DNA from: JACVSF01 sp036702855 | Lineage (GTDB): Bacteria > Cyanobacteriota > Cyanobacteriia > Phormidesmidales > Phormidesmidaceae | Assembly: GCA_036702855.1 (NCBI GenBank) | Contig: DATNQF010000041.1 | Span: forward strand, 1 to 18,826 | Reading direction: 5' to 3' | DNA: 18,826 nucleotides | Shown: piece by piece, positions 7,284-15,113 of the stretch | Layout of the letters: the number at the start of each line of letters is the position of its first letter | How positions within the stretch are numbered: the first letter of the stretch is position 1 | Program-made: the position numbers and the translations under genes | The notes under the pieces: generated by a model | Databases searched by the model: none | Seen by the model: only the letters and a program-made list of their open reading frames with translations | Told to the model about the DNA's origin: nothing

Positions 7284-7952
7284 ATGAAGGATTCTACGGC
7301 ATTTGTAGCTGGTTGTGCTGCTGCCGGAGCATTGGTTCTGTTAATGCTCCTGACTCGTTCTGGCGCGGGTAGAGTTTCTGAGACGGCGCAGGTTTCTCAA
7401 GAGTATAGCCCCCCGCCCGTTCAGACTGTCCCATTGTCTCCCTCGCCAGAAACCCAGGCTGACAACTTCAGTGAGCAGGAATTCAAGCGGGAGCTGGAGC
7501 AGCAAAAAGATTTGACGGCTGAGCTAAAGTCTCAGCTTGAGCGTCAGCAGGATTTGACCGAAGATTTGAGAGCTCAACTGGCTCGACAGGAAGACGACAC
7601 CCAAGCGATTCTGAGTGAGCTAAAAAGCTACCAGCAATCAATGGACGCGCTCACAACTCAACAAACGCGTCTGGCAGAGTCTATCCCCCAAGCGAACGAC
7701 AGCCAAACTGTTCTGCTATGGGGAATGGTTGGGCTGTTTCTATTTCTGCTGGTTGGGGGCGGTGCAGTACTCACTGTCTTTGCGATTTGGTTGCTTCAGT
7801 CCCAGCAACGGCAGCAGCAGCAGCGGCGGACAACAGTCATGTATCCCGTCCACATGCCCAATCCCTACCCCTCCTATGAATATCAGGCGTTGCCACCGGT
7901 TAGCCGTCCTCAACGGGTAGTGCAGTACGACGTTCAGGACTACGCCGATTAA
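7284..7952 (+). CDS. unknown protein: two TM helices flanking a coiled coil
   Basis: I do not recognise this 222-residue protein. An N-terminal hydrophobic segment (about 6-24, with Cys11) may be a signal anchor. A Pro/Ser-rich linker (40-60) follows, then a strong coiled coil (62-131). Its core is three tandem 14-residue units starting at L71, L85 and L99, with pattern L-x-x-Q-x-D-x-T-x-x-L and two heptads each. A second, stronger TM helix spans 143-171. The tail is Gln/Arg-rich (172-182) and then Pro/Tyr-rich (187-219). With both ends cytoplasmic the coiled coil would be periplasmic or luminal, which suits a spacer or oligomerising role in the envelope; this is inference. It lies upstream of uvrB with no evident functional link. 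The ATG at 7284 is chosen; a GTG at 7280 is out of frame. Confidence 0.65.
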   Translation: MKDSTAFVAGCAAAGALVLLMLLTRSGAGRVSETAQVSQEYSPPPVQTVPLSPSPETQADNFSEQEFKRELEQQKDLTAELKSQLERQQDLTEDLRAQLARQEDDTQAILSELKSYQQSMDALTTQQTRLAESIPQANDSQTVLLWGMVGLFLFLLVGGGAVLTVFAIWLLQSQQRQQQQRRTTVMYPVHMPNPYPSYEYQALPPVSRPQRVVQYDVQDYAD

Positions 7953-8099
7953 ACCGTGCGAGTGGGCTGTCTAATTTGAACTTAGGGAGCAGTTTCCTGG
8001 CAGGTGGTGGATATTGCGGTATTCTCCTTACCCGCACCCAACCCAGAAATCCGTCATCATACAGAGAGATGCGACCCCATCTCTGGTGACGGCAGACTC

Positions 8100-10103
8100 A
8101 TGAGCGATTTCAATATTCAAGCCCCCTTTGAACCTATGGGTGACCAGCCCAAAGCAATTGAGCAACTGGTCAAGTGTTTGCAAGGTCAGCACCGCTACCA
8201 GACGTTAAAAGGGGCGACGGGTACAGGCAAAACCCACACAATTGCCCGTGTCATCGACAAAATCGGCAAACCGACGCTGGTCCTAGCCCATAACAAAACT
8301 TTGGCAGCGCAGCTTTGCAATGAGCTGCGAGAGTTTTTCCCAGACAACGCGGTTGAGTACTTCATCAGCTATTACGACTATTACCAGCCGGAAGCCTACA
8401 TTCCGGTAACTGACACCTACATTGCCAAGACCGCCTCGATCAACGAAGAGATCGATATGCTGCGCCACTCCGCCACCCGCTCTCTGTTTGAGCGGCGCGA
8501 CGTGATTGTGGTGGCCTCCATTAGCTGTATCTATGGCTTAGGGATTCCCTCTGAGTATCTGAAGGCGTCGATTCCGCTGAAAGTGGGAATGGAGATTGAC
8601 CAAAGGCAAGTCCTGCGGGATCTTGCAACGATCCAGTATGAGCGCAACGACCTGGATCTGAGCCGGGGTCGCTTCCGAGTGAAAGGGGACGTGCTGGAGA
8701 TCGGCCCTGCTTACGAAGACCGGGTAATCCGCATCGAGTTCTTTGGCGATGAGATTGATGCAATTCGCTATGTTGATCCCATTACCGGGGCTACCTTGCA
8801 GAGCATGGATGCCCTCAGTATTTACCCAGCTCGTCACTTCGTGACTCCTGATGAGAAACTTGAGGAGGCTTGCCAAGCTATTCAAGATGAACTGAAGGCC
8901 CGACTGGAGGAATTAGAGCAGGCCGGGAAACTACTGGAAGCCCAACGTCTAGAGCAGCGCACCCGCTACGACCTGGAAATGCTGCGAGAAGTGGGCTACT
9001 GCAACGGAGTGGAAAACTACGCGCGTCATTTGGCCGGACGCCAGCCCGGCTCGCCCCCGGAGTGTTTACTAGATTATTTTCCCAAGGATTGGCTGCTAGT
9101 CATCGATGAGTCTCACGTCACTCTGCCTCAAGTCCATGCAATGTACAACGGCGATCGATCCCGCAAGGTTGTACTCATTGATCATGGCTTTCGCTTACCG
9201 AGTGCCGCAGACAACCGCCCGCTCAAGGCAGAAGAGTTTTGGGAGAAGGTTAACCAATGCATTTTTGTCTCCGCCACCCCCGGCAACTGGGAAATGGAGA
9301 TTTCGGAGGATCGCATTGTCGAGCAAATCATTCGACCAACAGGTGTGCTCGACCCCGAAGTTTCGGTGCGACCGACAGAAGGACAAATCGACGACCTGCT
9401 GGGCGAAATCAAAGATCGCATTGTGAAGCAAGAGCGGGTATTGGTCACAACTCTGACCAAGCGCATGGCTGAGGATCTGACCGAGTATTTGGATGAACAT
9501 GGCGTTCGGGTGCGCTATTTGCACTCTGAAATCCATTCAATTGAACGGATCGAGATCATTCAGGACTTGCGGGATGGCAATTTTGACGTCCTGGTGGGAG
9601 TCAACTTACTACGAGAAGGCTTAGACCTACCAGAGGTGTCTCTAGTGGCAATTCTTGACGCCGACAAGGAAGGCTTTCTGCGGGCAGAGCGATCGCTTAT
9701 TCAAACCATCGGACGAGCTGCACGGCACGTTCAGGGGCAGGCTATCCTCTATGCTGACAACCTAACCGACAGCATGGCCAGAGCCATTGAGGAGACCGAG
9801 CGCCGCCGCCAAATCCAGCAGCAGTACAACGAGGAGCACGGCATTACGCCGCAGCCCATTGTTCGGCGCAAGAGCAACGCTATCTTGTCTTTCTTGGAGG
9901 TTTCACGGCGGCTCAATGCCCAAGAACTAGAGGAGGTGTTTGAGCAACGGGAGGATCTGCCCCTAGAAGACATTCCCGAACTTATTGGCCAGCTTGAAAA
10001 ACAGATGAAGGAAGCTGCCAAGAACTTGGAATTTGAGGAGGCTGCAAAATATCGCGATCGCATTAAAACTCTGCGCGATAAACTGATTGGCAAACGTAGC
10101 TAA
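8100..10103 (+). CDS. uvrB: excinuclease ABC subunit B
   Basis: DNA-damage recognition helicase of nucleotide excision repair: it is loaded by UvrA, clamps the damaged strand and recruits UvrC for incision. Numbered from ATG 8100 (667 residues): Walker A GATGTGKT at 38-45, the Tyr-rich beta-hairpin region that contains YYDYYQPEAY, the Walker B-type DESH at 336-339, helicase motifs in the C-terminal RecA-like domain (VGVNLLREGLD, and QTIGRAARH as motif VI), and a C-terminal UVR motif (about 625-660) that contacts UvrC. The open frame extends 32 codons upstream to a GTG at 8004, but that extension lacks similarity to UvrB; family proteins start just before APFEPMGDQPKAI, so ATG 8100 is chosen. 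Complete, with no missing motif. uvrA and uvrC are not in the window. Confidence 0.97.
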   Translation: MSDFNIQAPFEPMGDQPKAIEQLVKCLQGQHRYQTLKGATGTGKTHTIARVIDKIGKPTLVLAHNKTLAAQLCNELREFFPDNAVEYFISYYDYYQPEAYIPVTDTYIAKTASINEEIDMLRHSATRSLFERRDVIVVASISCIYGLGIPSEYLKASIPLKVGMEIDQRQVLRDLATIQYERNDLDLSRGRFRVKGDVLEIGPAYEDRVIRIEFFGDEIDAIRYVDPITGATLQSMDALSIYPARHFVTPDEKLEEACQAIQDELKARLEELEQAGKLLEAQRLEQRTRYDLEMLREVGYCNGVENYARHLAGRQPGSPPECLLDYFPKDWLLVIDESHVTLPQVHAMYNGDRSRKVVLIDHGFRLPSAADNRPLKAEEFWEKVNQCIFVSATPGNWEMEISEDRIVEQIIRPTGVLDPEVSVRPTEGQIDDLLGEIKDRIVKQERVLVTTLTKRMAEDLTEYLDEHGVRVRYLHSEIHSIERIEIIQDLRDGNFDVLVGVNLLREGLDLPEVSLVAILDADKEGFLRAERSLIQTIGRAARHVQGQAILYADNLTDSMARAIEETERRRQIQQQYNEEHGITPQPIVRRKSNAILSFLEVSRRLNAQELEEVFEQREDLPLEDIPELIGQLEKQMKEAAKNLEFEEAAKYRDRIKTLRDKLIGKRS

Positions 10104-10162
10104 CTTAATAGGAGAGGATGGGTACGTTAGCTATGATGATTGGCGCAAGCTACCGGTAAACA

Positions 10163-11158
10163 ATGAGCAGCGTTAACTCTGAGCCTGTTTCTTTCGATTT
10201 CTCCGTGGCTATCTGCACGTACAACGGAGAAAAGCGATTACCAGATGTTTTAGAGTGCTTGCTTCAGCAAACACACATTGACGGCTTGAATTGGGAAGTG
10301 ATTGTTGTTGATAACAACAGCACCGATGGAACTGCCAGTGTGGTTGATGCCTTCCGGGCAAAGTGGCCTGAGCAGGTGCCTTTGCGATATGCCTTTGAGG
10401 CAAAGCAGGGAGCCAGTTTTGCCCGTCATCACGCAGTTAAGATTGCTCGTAGTCCTTTAATTGGCTTTCTCGATGATGACAACCTACCCTCTCCTGTTTG
10501 GATTGAGCAGGCTTACCAGTTTGGTCAGGCCCATCCACAGGCAGGCGCGTATGGTAGCCGCATCTGGGGACAGTTTGAGAGTAACCCACCACCAGATTTT
10601 GAGCGGATTTCAGCCTTTTTGGCATTGACTGATCGAGGACCAGATCCACTTCTATATAAGCCTAGTCAAAAGATTCTGCCTCCTAGTGCAGGGCTGGTCA
10701 CTCGACGTCAGGTTTGGCTTGATCATGTTCCTGCGCAACCCGTTCTGAGTGGCCGAACCCACAAAAGTATGCTGACAGGAGAAGACTTAGAGTCTATCCT
10801 GCATATTCAGCGGGCGGGCTGGGAGATTTGGTACAACCCCCAGATGGAGGTCGAGCACAAAATTCCACGAGGCCGTTTGGAGCGGTGCTATCTTATTTCG
10901 TTTTTTCGTGGAATTGGATTAAGCCGTCATCGCACCCGAACCCTTAGTTTTCCAATTTGGTGTCGGCCTTTAGTCATGCCCGTCTATGTGATCAATGACC
11001 TGCGTAAGATTATGTACCAGGTCCTGAAATACCGTCGTATGGTATTCACCAATACCGTGGCTGCCTGCGAAATGACACTGTATTGCTACAGCCTAGTTAG
11101 CCCTTTGTATCTATGGCAACGAAGCTTACGACAAGCACTGCAAAAGGCCAAATCTTGA
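10163..11158 (+). CDS. hpsE: family 2 glycosyltransferase, HpsE-like
   Basis: GT-A fold inverting glycosyltransferase of 331 residues, expected at the cytoplasmic face of the membrane. It shows the nucleotide-sugar pocket (FSVAICTYNGE, 13-23; VVDNNSTDG, 48-56), the metal-binding DDD (104-106), an acidic pair E207-D208 in TGEDLES that fits the catalytic base, and a C-terminal Arg/aromatic region with a hydrophobic segment (about 265-315) that may bind the membrane. The sequence resembles the HpsE glycosyltransferases of hormogonium polysaccharide synthesis in filamentous cyanobacteria. The rest of the hps cluster is not here, so the symbol is tentative and a generic exopolysaccharide transferase remains possible. 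It starts 59 bp after uvrB, on the same strand. Confidence 0.72.
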   Translation: MSSVNSEPVSFDFSVAICTYNGEKRLPDVLECLLQQTHIDGLNWEVIVVDNNSTDGTASVVDAFRAKWPEQVPLRYAFEAKQGASFARHHAVKIARSPLIGFLDDDNLPSPVWIEQAYQFGQAHPQAGAYGSRIWGQFESNPPPDFERISAFLALTDRGPDPLLYKPSQKILPPSAGLVTRRQVWLDHVPAQPVLSGRTHKSMLTGEDLESILHIQRAGWEIWYNPQMEVEHKIPRGRLERCYLISFFRGIGLSRHRTRTLSFPIWCRPLVMPVYVINDLRKIMYQVLKYRRMVFTNTVAACEMTLYCYSLVSPLYLWQRSLRQALQKAKS

Positions 11159-11472
11159 TGGGTACAGTTGCTCAAGACAGGTTTGACCAGTGTGAGAAAT
11201 TACCCAGAGGGGTGATGCGATCGCACTGCCTCCTCAGCCATCTTTAAACACAAGCGTAACCGCTTGCGGAGTCAGGTTCTAGACTCTCCTCTCTCAACGG
11301 ATCAGCAAAAGACAAAGGCAGCCAGGGGTTGACAAAGTCGGCCCCTTTTTCCGTCTTCTTAGAAATTAGGAGAAGGATACTTATTTCAAACCAATTCTCA
11401 AAATAATGCTGGGGATTCTGGTACGGATTGCTAAAACCACCTAGATTTTAGAAAGTTTCTTAGCTCGCCCCC
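11159..11472. other. structured intergenic region between the hpsE-like gene and marC
   Basis: No convincing gene lies in these 314 bases. They hold a HIP1 octamer (11217-11224), a perfect 6-bp hairpin with loop TAAC (11251-11256 with 11261-11266), a 5-bp hairpin (11269-11273 with 11282-11286), and the terminator listed separately. The rest (11351-11472) is AT-richer and probably holds the marC promoter, which I could not place. The region up to 11350 could be a long structured 3' UTR or a separate small RNA. Confidence 0.5.
11325..11350 (+). terminator. intrinsic terminator downstream of the hpsE-like gene
   Basis: A 9-bp stem GGGGTTGAC/GTCGGCCCC (11325-11333 with 11337-11345, two G.U pairs) closes on an AAA loop and is followed at once by five T (11346-11350). 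This is the best intrinsic terminator in the window. It lies 167 bp beyond the hpsE-like stop codon. Confidence 0.75.
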
Positions 11473-12144
11473 ATGCTAACTGTCCTGCCATTGTTTGCCA
11501 AAGCCTTTTTGACGTTGTTTGTCGTGATCGATCCGGTAGGGTTAGCACCGCTGTACTTGGCCTTGGTGAGCGATCGCACCGAAGAAGAACAAACTCAAAT
11601 CGCGACACGGGCTGTCCTTGTTTCTGCCGGGATTCTTTTAGTCTTTGGGCTAACTGGGGCCTATGTGCTTCACTACCTGGGCATTAGTCTGCAAGCGTTT
11701 CAAATTGCAGCGGGGTTTCTATTGTTCAAAATTGCGCTGGACATGATCTTTGTCCAGCAAGAGCGCGAGACCGAAGCCGAAGCCAAGGAAGCAGAAGTAC
11801 GACAGGATGTCAGCGTGTTTCCCCTGGCGATTCCCCTAATTGCTGGGCCTGGCAGCCTGGCGAGCATTCTAGTGCTATCGCGAGAATCAGCGAACTATTA
11901 CCTAGGGCTCAGTGTGGTTCTTGCTGCTGCTGGGGTCGTCGTGCTGCTGTGCTACCTATTTCTGCTACTGTCGCGACCCTTGGCCAAGATACTAGGTCAG
12001 ATTGGTATTAACGTCGTAACGCGGGTTTTGGGTGTCCTGTTGGCAGCGCTGGCAGTGCAATATATGCTTGATGGGCTTCTGAGCTTGCTTCAGTTGCCGC
12101 CTGCTCAAGCATTTGGCACAGATACACAGTCCTTTGGTTCTTAA
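11473..12144 (+). CDS. MarC family (UPF0056) integral membrane protein
   Basis: A 223-residue protein with about six hydrophobic helices (5-30, 45-66, 72-94, 115-136, 142-166, 181-205). It carries the two MarC hallmarks: an early DPVGLAPLYLAL (20-31) and FPLAIPLIAGPG (116-127), which form pseudo-repeats in the two halves. A charged loop (96-112, Glu-rich) separates the halves. MarC was once linked to multiple antibiotic resistance in E. coli, but later work did not support this; some relatives have been proposed as amino-acid exporters, so the substrate is unknown. The ATG at 11473 has no clear Shine-Dalgarno. The next gene, an antiporter, starts 116 bp on. Confidence 0.9.
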   Translation: MLTVLPLFAKAFLTLFVVIDPVGLAPLYLALVSDRTEEEQTQIATRAVLVSAGILLVFGLTGAYVLHYLGISLQAFQIAAGFLLFKIALDMIFVQQERETEAEAKEAEVRQDVSVFPLAIPLIAGPGSLASILVLSRESANYYLGLSVVLAAAGVVVLLCYLFLLLSRPLAKILGQIGINVVTRVLGVLLAALAVQYMLDGLLSLLQLPPAQAFGTDTQSFGS

Positions 12145-12181
12145 TTCGAGAATCTTCTCAATTTTCATGTTTCAAACTCCG

Positions 12182-12211
12182 CCTAAGGGGATATGGTGAT
12201 TACCCTTTAGG
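12182..12211 (+). terminator. hairpin after marC
   Basis: CCTAAGGGG (12182-12190) pairs with CCCTTTAGG (12203-12211) over 9 bp with one G.U pair and a 12-base loop. A G-rich stretch, not a T-run, follows, so this may be a weak or partial terminator or an mRNA-stabilising structure. Confidence 0.35.
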
Positions 12212-12260
12212 GTGGGGTAGGGTCTTCCAAAGCTGCGCTTTTTTGGTTTGAGGCCTTTGC

Positions 12261-14300
12261 ATGCTTCTACTTGCTCAGGAAGGGGGCCTTTTTGCTGGCC
12301 CAATTCAAGACCCTGTTCAGGTTTTTCTAATTATTATTGCCATCATGCTGGTGGCTCCGTTGGTCTTTGAACGGCTGAAGATGCCGGGGATCATCGGGTT
12401 AATCATAGCCGGAGTGCTAGTGGGACCTCATGGGCTTAATATCCTGGCACGGGACGCCACGATTGAACTATTGGGGACCGTTGGACTACTGTTTCTAATG
12501 TTCTTGGGCGGCCTAGAAACCAGTCTGGGAGATCTTAAAGGCAGCGCAGGTAAAACATTGGCCTTTGGTATGGCGACCTTTCTACTGCCAATGGCTTTTG
12601 GAACAGGGGCCATGCTGCTCATCGGCTATCCAATCTTGCCAGCAATTTTGGTGGCGTCGTGCTTGGCCTCACATACACTGCTGGCATTGCCTGTGTTGAG
12701 TCGGTTGGGGCTAATGCGATCGCAAGCCATCACCGTGACCCTAGGCGGCACACTCATCACGAATATTTTGGCACTGTTGGTACTGGCCGTGGTCGTCAAG
12801 GCCAACAGCGGCAACCTCACACTTGGCTTCTGGCTATTCCTGATTCCTGCACTCACAATCTATACGGCAACGACTCTCATCGGGGTGCCTTATCTAGGGC
12901 GCTGGTTTTTCCGCAAATTCGGCCATAACGAAGAAGCTGAATTTGTCTTTGTGCTAGCAACGTTGTTTGTTGTGTCAGCGGTTGCGGATCTCATTGAAAT
13001 CGAGCCAATTGTAGGGGCGTTTCTAGCAGGGATTGCCCTGACACCGCTGATTCCACAGCTCAGCCCATTAATGAATCGGCTCCAATTCATCGGCAACACC
13101 CTCTTTGTGCCATTTTTTCTGATTTCAGTGGGCATGTTGGTAGACCCGCTGGTACTCATACGGGATCCCAGAGGCATCATGGTATCGGCTGTGATGATTG
13201 TTGCTGAGATAAGCAGCAAGTTTCTTGCCGCTTGGGGCGTTGGGAAATTCTTCAAATATTCCTTCGACAGCGTCATGGTGATGTTTGGGCTGTCGGTTGC
13301 ACAAGCAGCATCAACCCTAGCGGCTATTACTGTCGCATTCAACATTAAGTTGGTCGATACGCTGACCGTCAATGGCACTATTGCCATGATTCTGGTGAGC
13401 TGCATACTCTCCCCTTGGGTAACAGCACGCTGGGGGCAACGCATGAAGCCTGACACAGCAATTTCAGCAGCACAGGGGCAAGCGGGGTTTCTTAGCAGAG
13501 ACACGAACCATCCAGCACGTATCCTGGTGTCTGTCGCAAACCCTGATACCGAAAACAATCTCTTGCATCTAGCCTTGATCTTGGCCAAGCGAGTAGAGGG
13601 CACCGTACTGCCAATCCACGTAATTGCTAATGGCGATGAACCTGTTCGAGCAGAATTGTTGACTCGACAGCAGCAACTTCTAGATACAGCCGAGGCAATC
13701 GCTCATGCTGCTGTAACCGAGGTAGAGACCATCGGAAGGGTCGATGACTCCATCGACAAAGGCATTATTAGAGCAGCGGCAGAACAGCGAGTTAGCCTCA
13801 TTATTTGTGGTTGGAAAGGGTACTCAACCTACCGCGAAAATTTCTTTGGAGGTGTACTCGACAATATTGTCAGGTTAACGCCAGTGCCTACCTTAATCAC
13901 TCGCTTTCCCGAGCCTCTTCAGAATGCTCAGCGGATTTTGCTAGCGACTGCGGAGACAGAAACCACACCTTATGAATTTGAGCAGGCCGTCATTCTCGCA
14001 AGTACCCTTTCGGATGAGCTCAAAGCTCCAATCCACGTGATCGAGTTTGTGAGCAACCCCCACAAAAGTCGTTTAATCGAAGTCGATCTTGACCTACCCA
14101 ATGGTCCTGTTCCTGTCCATCGAGTTCATGGCAATTTTTCGGCTAAGGTGTCTCGCTTTGTTGAAACCGGAGATTTGATCCTGCTGACTGCCAGTACTCG
14201 CCGCGTTGGGCAACCCCTCTTAGGCAAAGCACCTGAGGCCGTCGCTCGCCGTTGTCCTGACAACGCAATGGTTATTCTGCACTTCCCTCGAATCAGCTAG
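12261..14300 (+). CDS. CPA2-family cation:proton antiporter with C-terminal USP-like domains
   Basis: A 679-residue fusion. Residues 15-395 form a Na+/H+-exchanger-type membrane domain of about 12 helices, with family motifs IAGVLVGPHGL (49-59) and LFLGGLET-type helix 3 (78-87), a conserved Lys in the late helices (K320 in EISSKFLAAWG) and a glycine-rich helix near 345. Residues 417-550 and 556-676 form two soluble cytoplasmic domains that resemble universal stress protein folds, the first with ILVSVANP and a CGWKG segment. These probably regulate transport by binding a nucleotide. Oddity: the ion-binding position in helix 5 reads I-T-N168 where related antiporters have Asp (T-D or Q-D). The substrate ion cannot be told from sequence. 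The gene converges with the SMI1 gene, 20 bp between stops. Confidence 0.9.
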   Translation: MLLLAQEGGLFAGPIQDPVQVFLIIIAIMLVAPLVFERLKMPGIIGLIIAGVLVGPHGLNILARDATIELLGTVGLLFLMFLGGLETSLGDLKGSAGKTLAFGMATFLLPMAFGTGAMLLIGYPILPAILVASCLASHTLLALPVLSRLGLMRSQAITVTLGGTLITNILALLVLAVVVKANSGNLTLGFWLFLIPALTIYTATTLIGVPYLGRWFFRKFGHNEEAEFVFVLATLFVVSAVADLIEIEPIVGAFLAGIALTPLIPQLSPLMNRLQFIGNTLFVPFFLISVGMLVDPLVLIRDPRGIMVSAVMIVAEISSKFLAAWGVGKFFKYSFDSVMVMFGLSVAQAASTLAAITVAFNIKLVDTLTVNGTIAMILVSCILSPWVTARWGQRMKPDTAISAAQGQAGFLSRDTNHPARILVSVANPDTENNLLHLALILAKRVEGTVLPIHVIANGDEPVRAELLTRQQQLLDTAEAIAHAAVTEVETIGRVDDSIDKGIIRAAAEQRVSLIICGWKGYSTYRENFFGGVLDNIVRLTPVPTLITRFPEPLQNAQRILLATAETETTPYEFEQAVILASTLSDELKAPIHVIEFVSNPHKSRLIEVDLDLPNGPVPVHRVHGNFSAKVSRFVETGDLILLTASTRRVGQPLLGKAPEAVARRCPDNAMVILHFPRIS

Positions 14301-14320
14301 CGCACTCTTCAAAAAAAGGC

Positions 14321-14884
14321 TCAAATATCCTCGCTGTTCACAATGCCACCATATTCCTCAGAGAAGATATATTGCCCTGACTCTAAGCCATTCGCCAGTT
14401 GAGTCAACCAAGCTCGAAAACTGGGGGCAAGCCGCTCTCGCTCAGCTTCATCGTGCCACATGCTAATGATTTGGCCTACAGTTCCCCCCTGAGCAGGAGC
14501 TAGGTCTAGACAGTCATGATTACCACCCCCATCGTGGGTGAGGGGTATCCAGGCAGCATTCCACCAATCAGATCGAATACCTGGCTCAGGATCCCCCTCA
14601 ATGTCCTCAAACATATGGCTATCAAGCAAGTCTTTCCAGACCAACCACTCGTCTTGGATCCGGTCTAAGGAGAGCAGTTCTCGACCGTCCATCAATCCGT
14701 ATTCATGATCCGACTGCCCGTTGTGAATGCGAAAGGATGCCTTCACATCTTCGGGTAACTGCACGCCCAAAACCTTTTCAAAAGCTTCGATTTGAGCGTC
14801 AGAGGCCCCTGGTTGGAGCGTCTTGAGAACCCCCGGCGCGTTGGCCATTAACCAAGCATCAATCCGGGCCCAAATAGTTTGCAT
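14321..14884 (-). CDS. SMI1/KNR4 family protein
   Basis: A 187-residue soluble acidic protein with the SMI1/KNR4 (SUKH-like) layout: an N-terminal helix with W5, GASDAQIEAFEKVLG (26-40), LPEDVKASFRIHNG (43-56), a WIPLTHDGGGN motif (113-123) followed by CLDLAP, and a C-terminal helical region. In bacteria many members are immunity proteins of contact-dependent or polymorphic toxins, others are housekeeping proteins of unknown role; the yeast member coordinates cell-wall glucan synthesis. No toxin gene is next to it. It lies downstream of glgX on the same strand with a 229-bp gap. ATG 14884 is chosen because GAGG lies five bases upstream; a GTG at 14890 would add two residues. Confidence 0.8.
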   Translation of the reverse strand: MQTIWARIDAWLMANAPGVLKTLQPGASDAQIEAFEKVLGVQLPEDVKASFRIHNGQSDHEYGLMDGRELLSLDRIQDEWLVWKDLLDSHMFEDIEGDPEPGIRSDWWNAAWIPLTHDGGGNHDCLDLAPAQGGTVGQIISMWHDEAERERLAPSFRAWLTQLANGLESGQYIFSEEYGGIVNSEDI

Positions 14885-15113
14885 AACCACCTCGGGGCTT
14901 GCCTTCTTTCGTTAGCGTACAGTGTGGAGACCCGTTATGACCTCTTACCACCACAAGTTTCGGTCAGATCACACGTGATACAGCCCCCAACCTCTCACAG
15001 GTTGAGGGCGCTAGCCGAAATAGAAAGTCCTATCCTCCTAGCAACGTGTTTTCCTGCTAAGAGGGTAAGCGAGGGAGCCAGTAAGCAGCCTCCTCGCTCC
15101 ATTTCCCCGTTTA
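14885..15113. other. intergenic region between glgX and the SMI1 gene
   Basis: No gene seen. It contains a 6-bp perfect hairpin extended by 3 bp across a mismatch (14984-15008, loop at 14994-14998) and a short inverted repeat ATCAC-AC-GTGAT (14968-14979) that could be a regulator site for the SMI1 gene. Neither is followed by a T-run on the minus strand. Confidence 0.4.
15068..15098 (-). terminator. hairpin 16 bp after the glgX stop codon
   Basis: AGCGAGG (15068-15074) pairs perfectly with CCTCGCT (15092-15098). The 17-base loop and the lack of a T-run make it only a candidate 3'-end structure for glgX. Confidence 0.3.

Noticed and set aside
8004..8099. 32-codon N-terminal extension of UvrB from a GTG
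   Set aside because: UvrB proteins begin just before the APFEP-GDQPKAI segment; the extension shows no family similarity.
11158..11247. 29-codon ORF overlapping the hpsE-like stop codon (TGATG)
   Set aside because: It is short, has no recognisable sequence, includes a HIP1 octamer and lies in a region better explained as structured 3' UTR.
11251..11290. tRNA-like pattern (hairpins with GGTTCTAGA)
   Set aside because: The T-arm stem does not pair around the TTCTAGA loop and no acceptor or anticodon stem can be drawn.
11329..11334. TTGACA resembling a -35 box
   Set aside because: It lies inside the stem of the intrinsic terminator and has no -10 box about 17 bases downstream.
12890..13603. 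237-codon ORF on the minus strand inside the antiporter gene
   Set aside because: It is antisense to a clearly conserved membrane protein gene and has no recognisable domain; such long shadows are common opposite GC-biased coding DNA.
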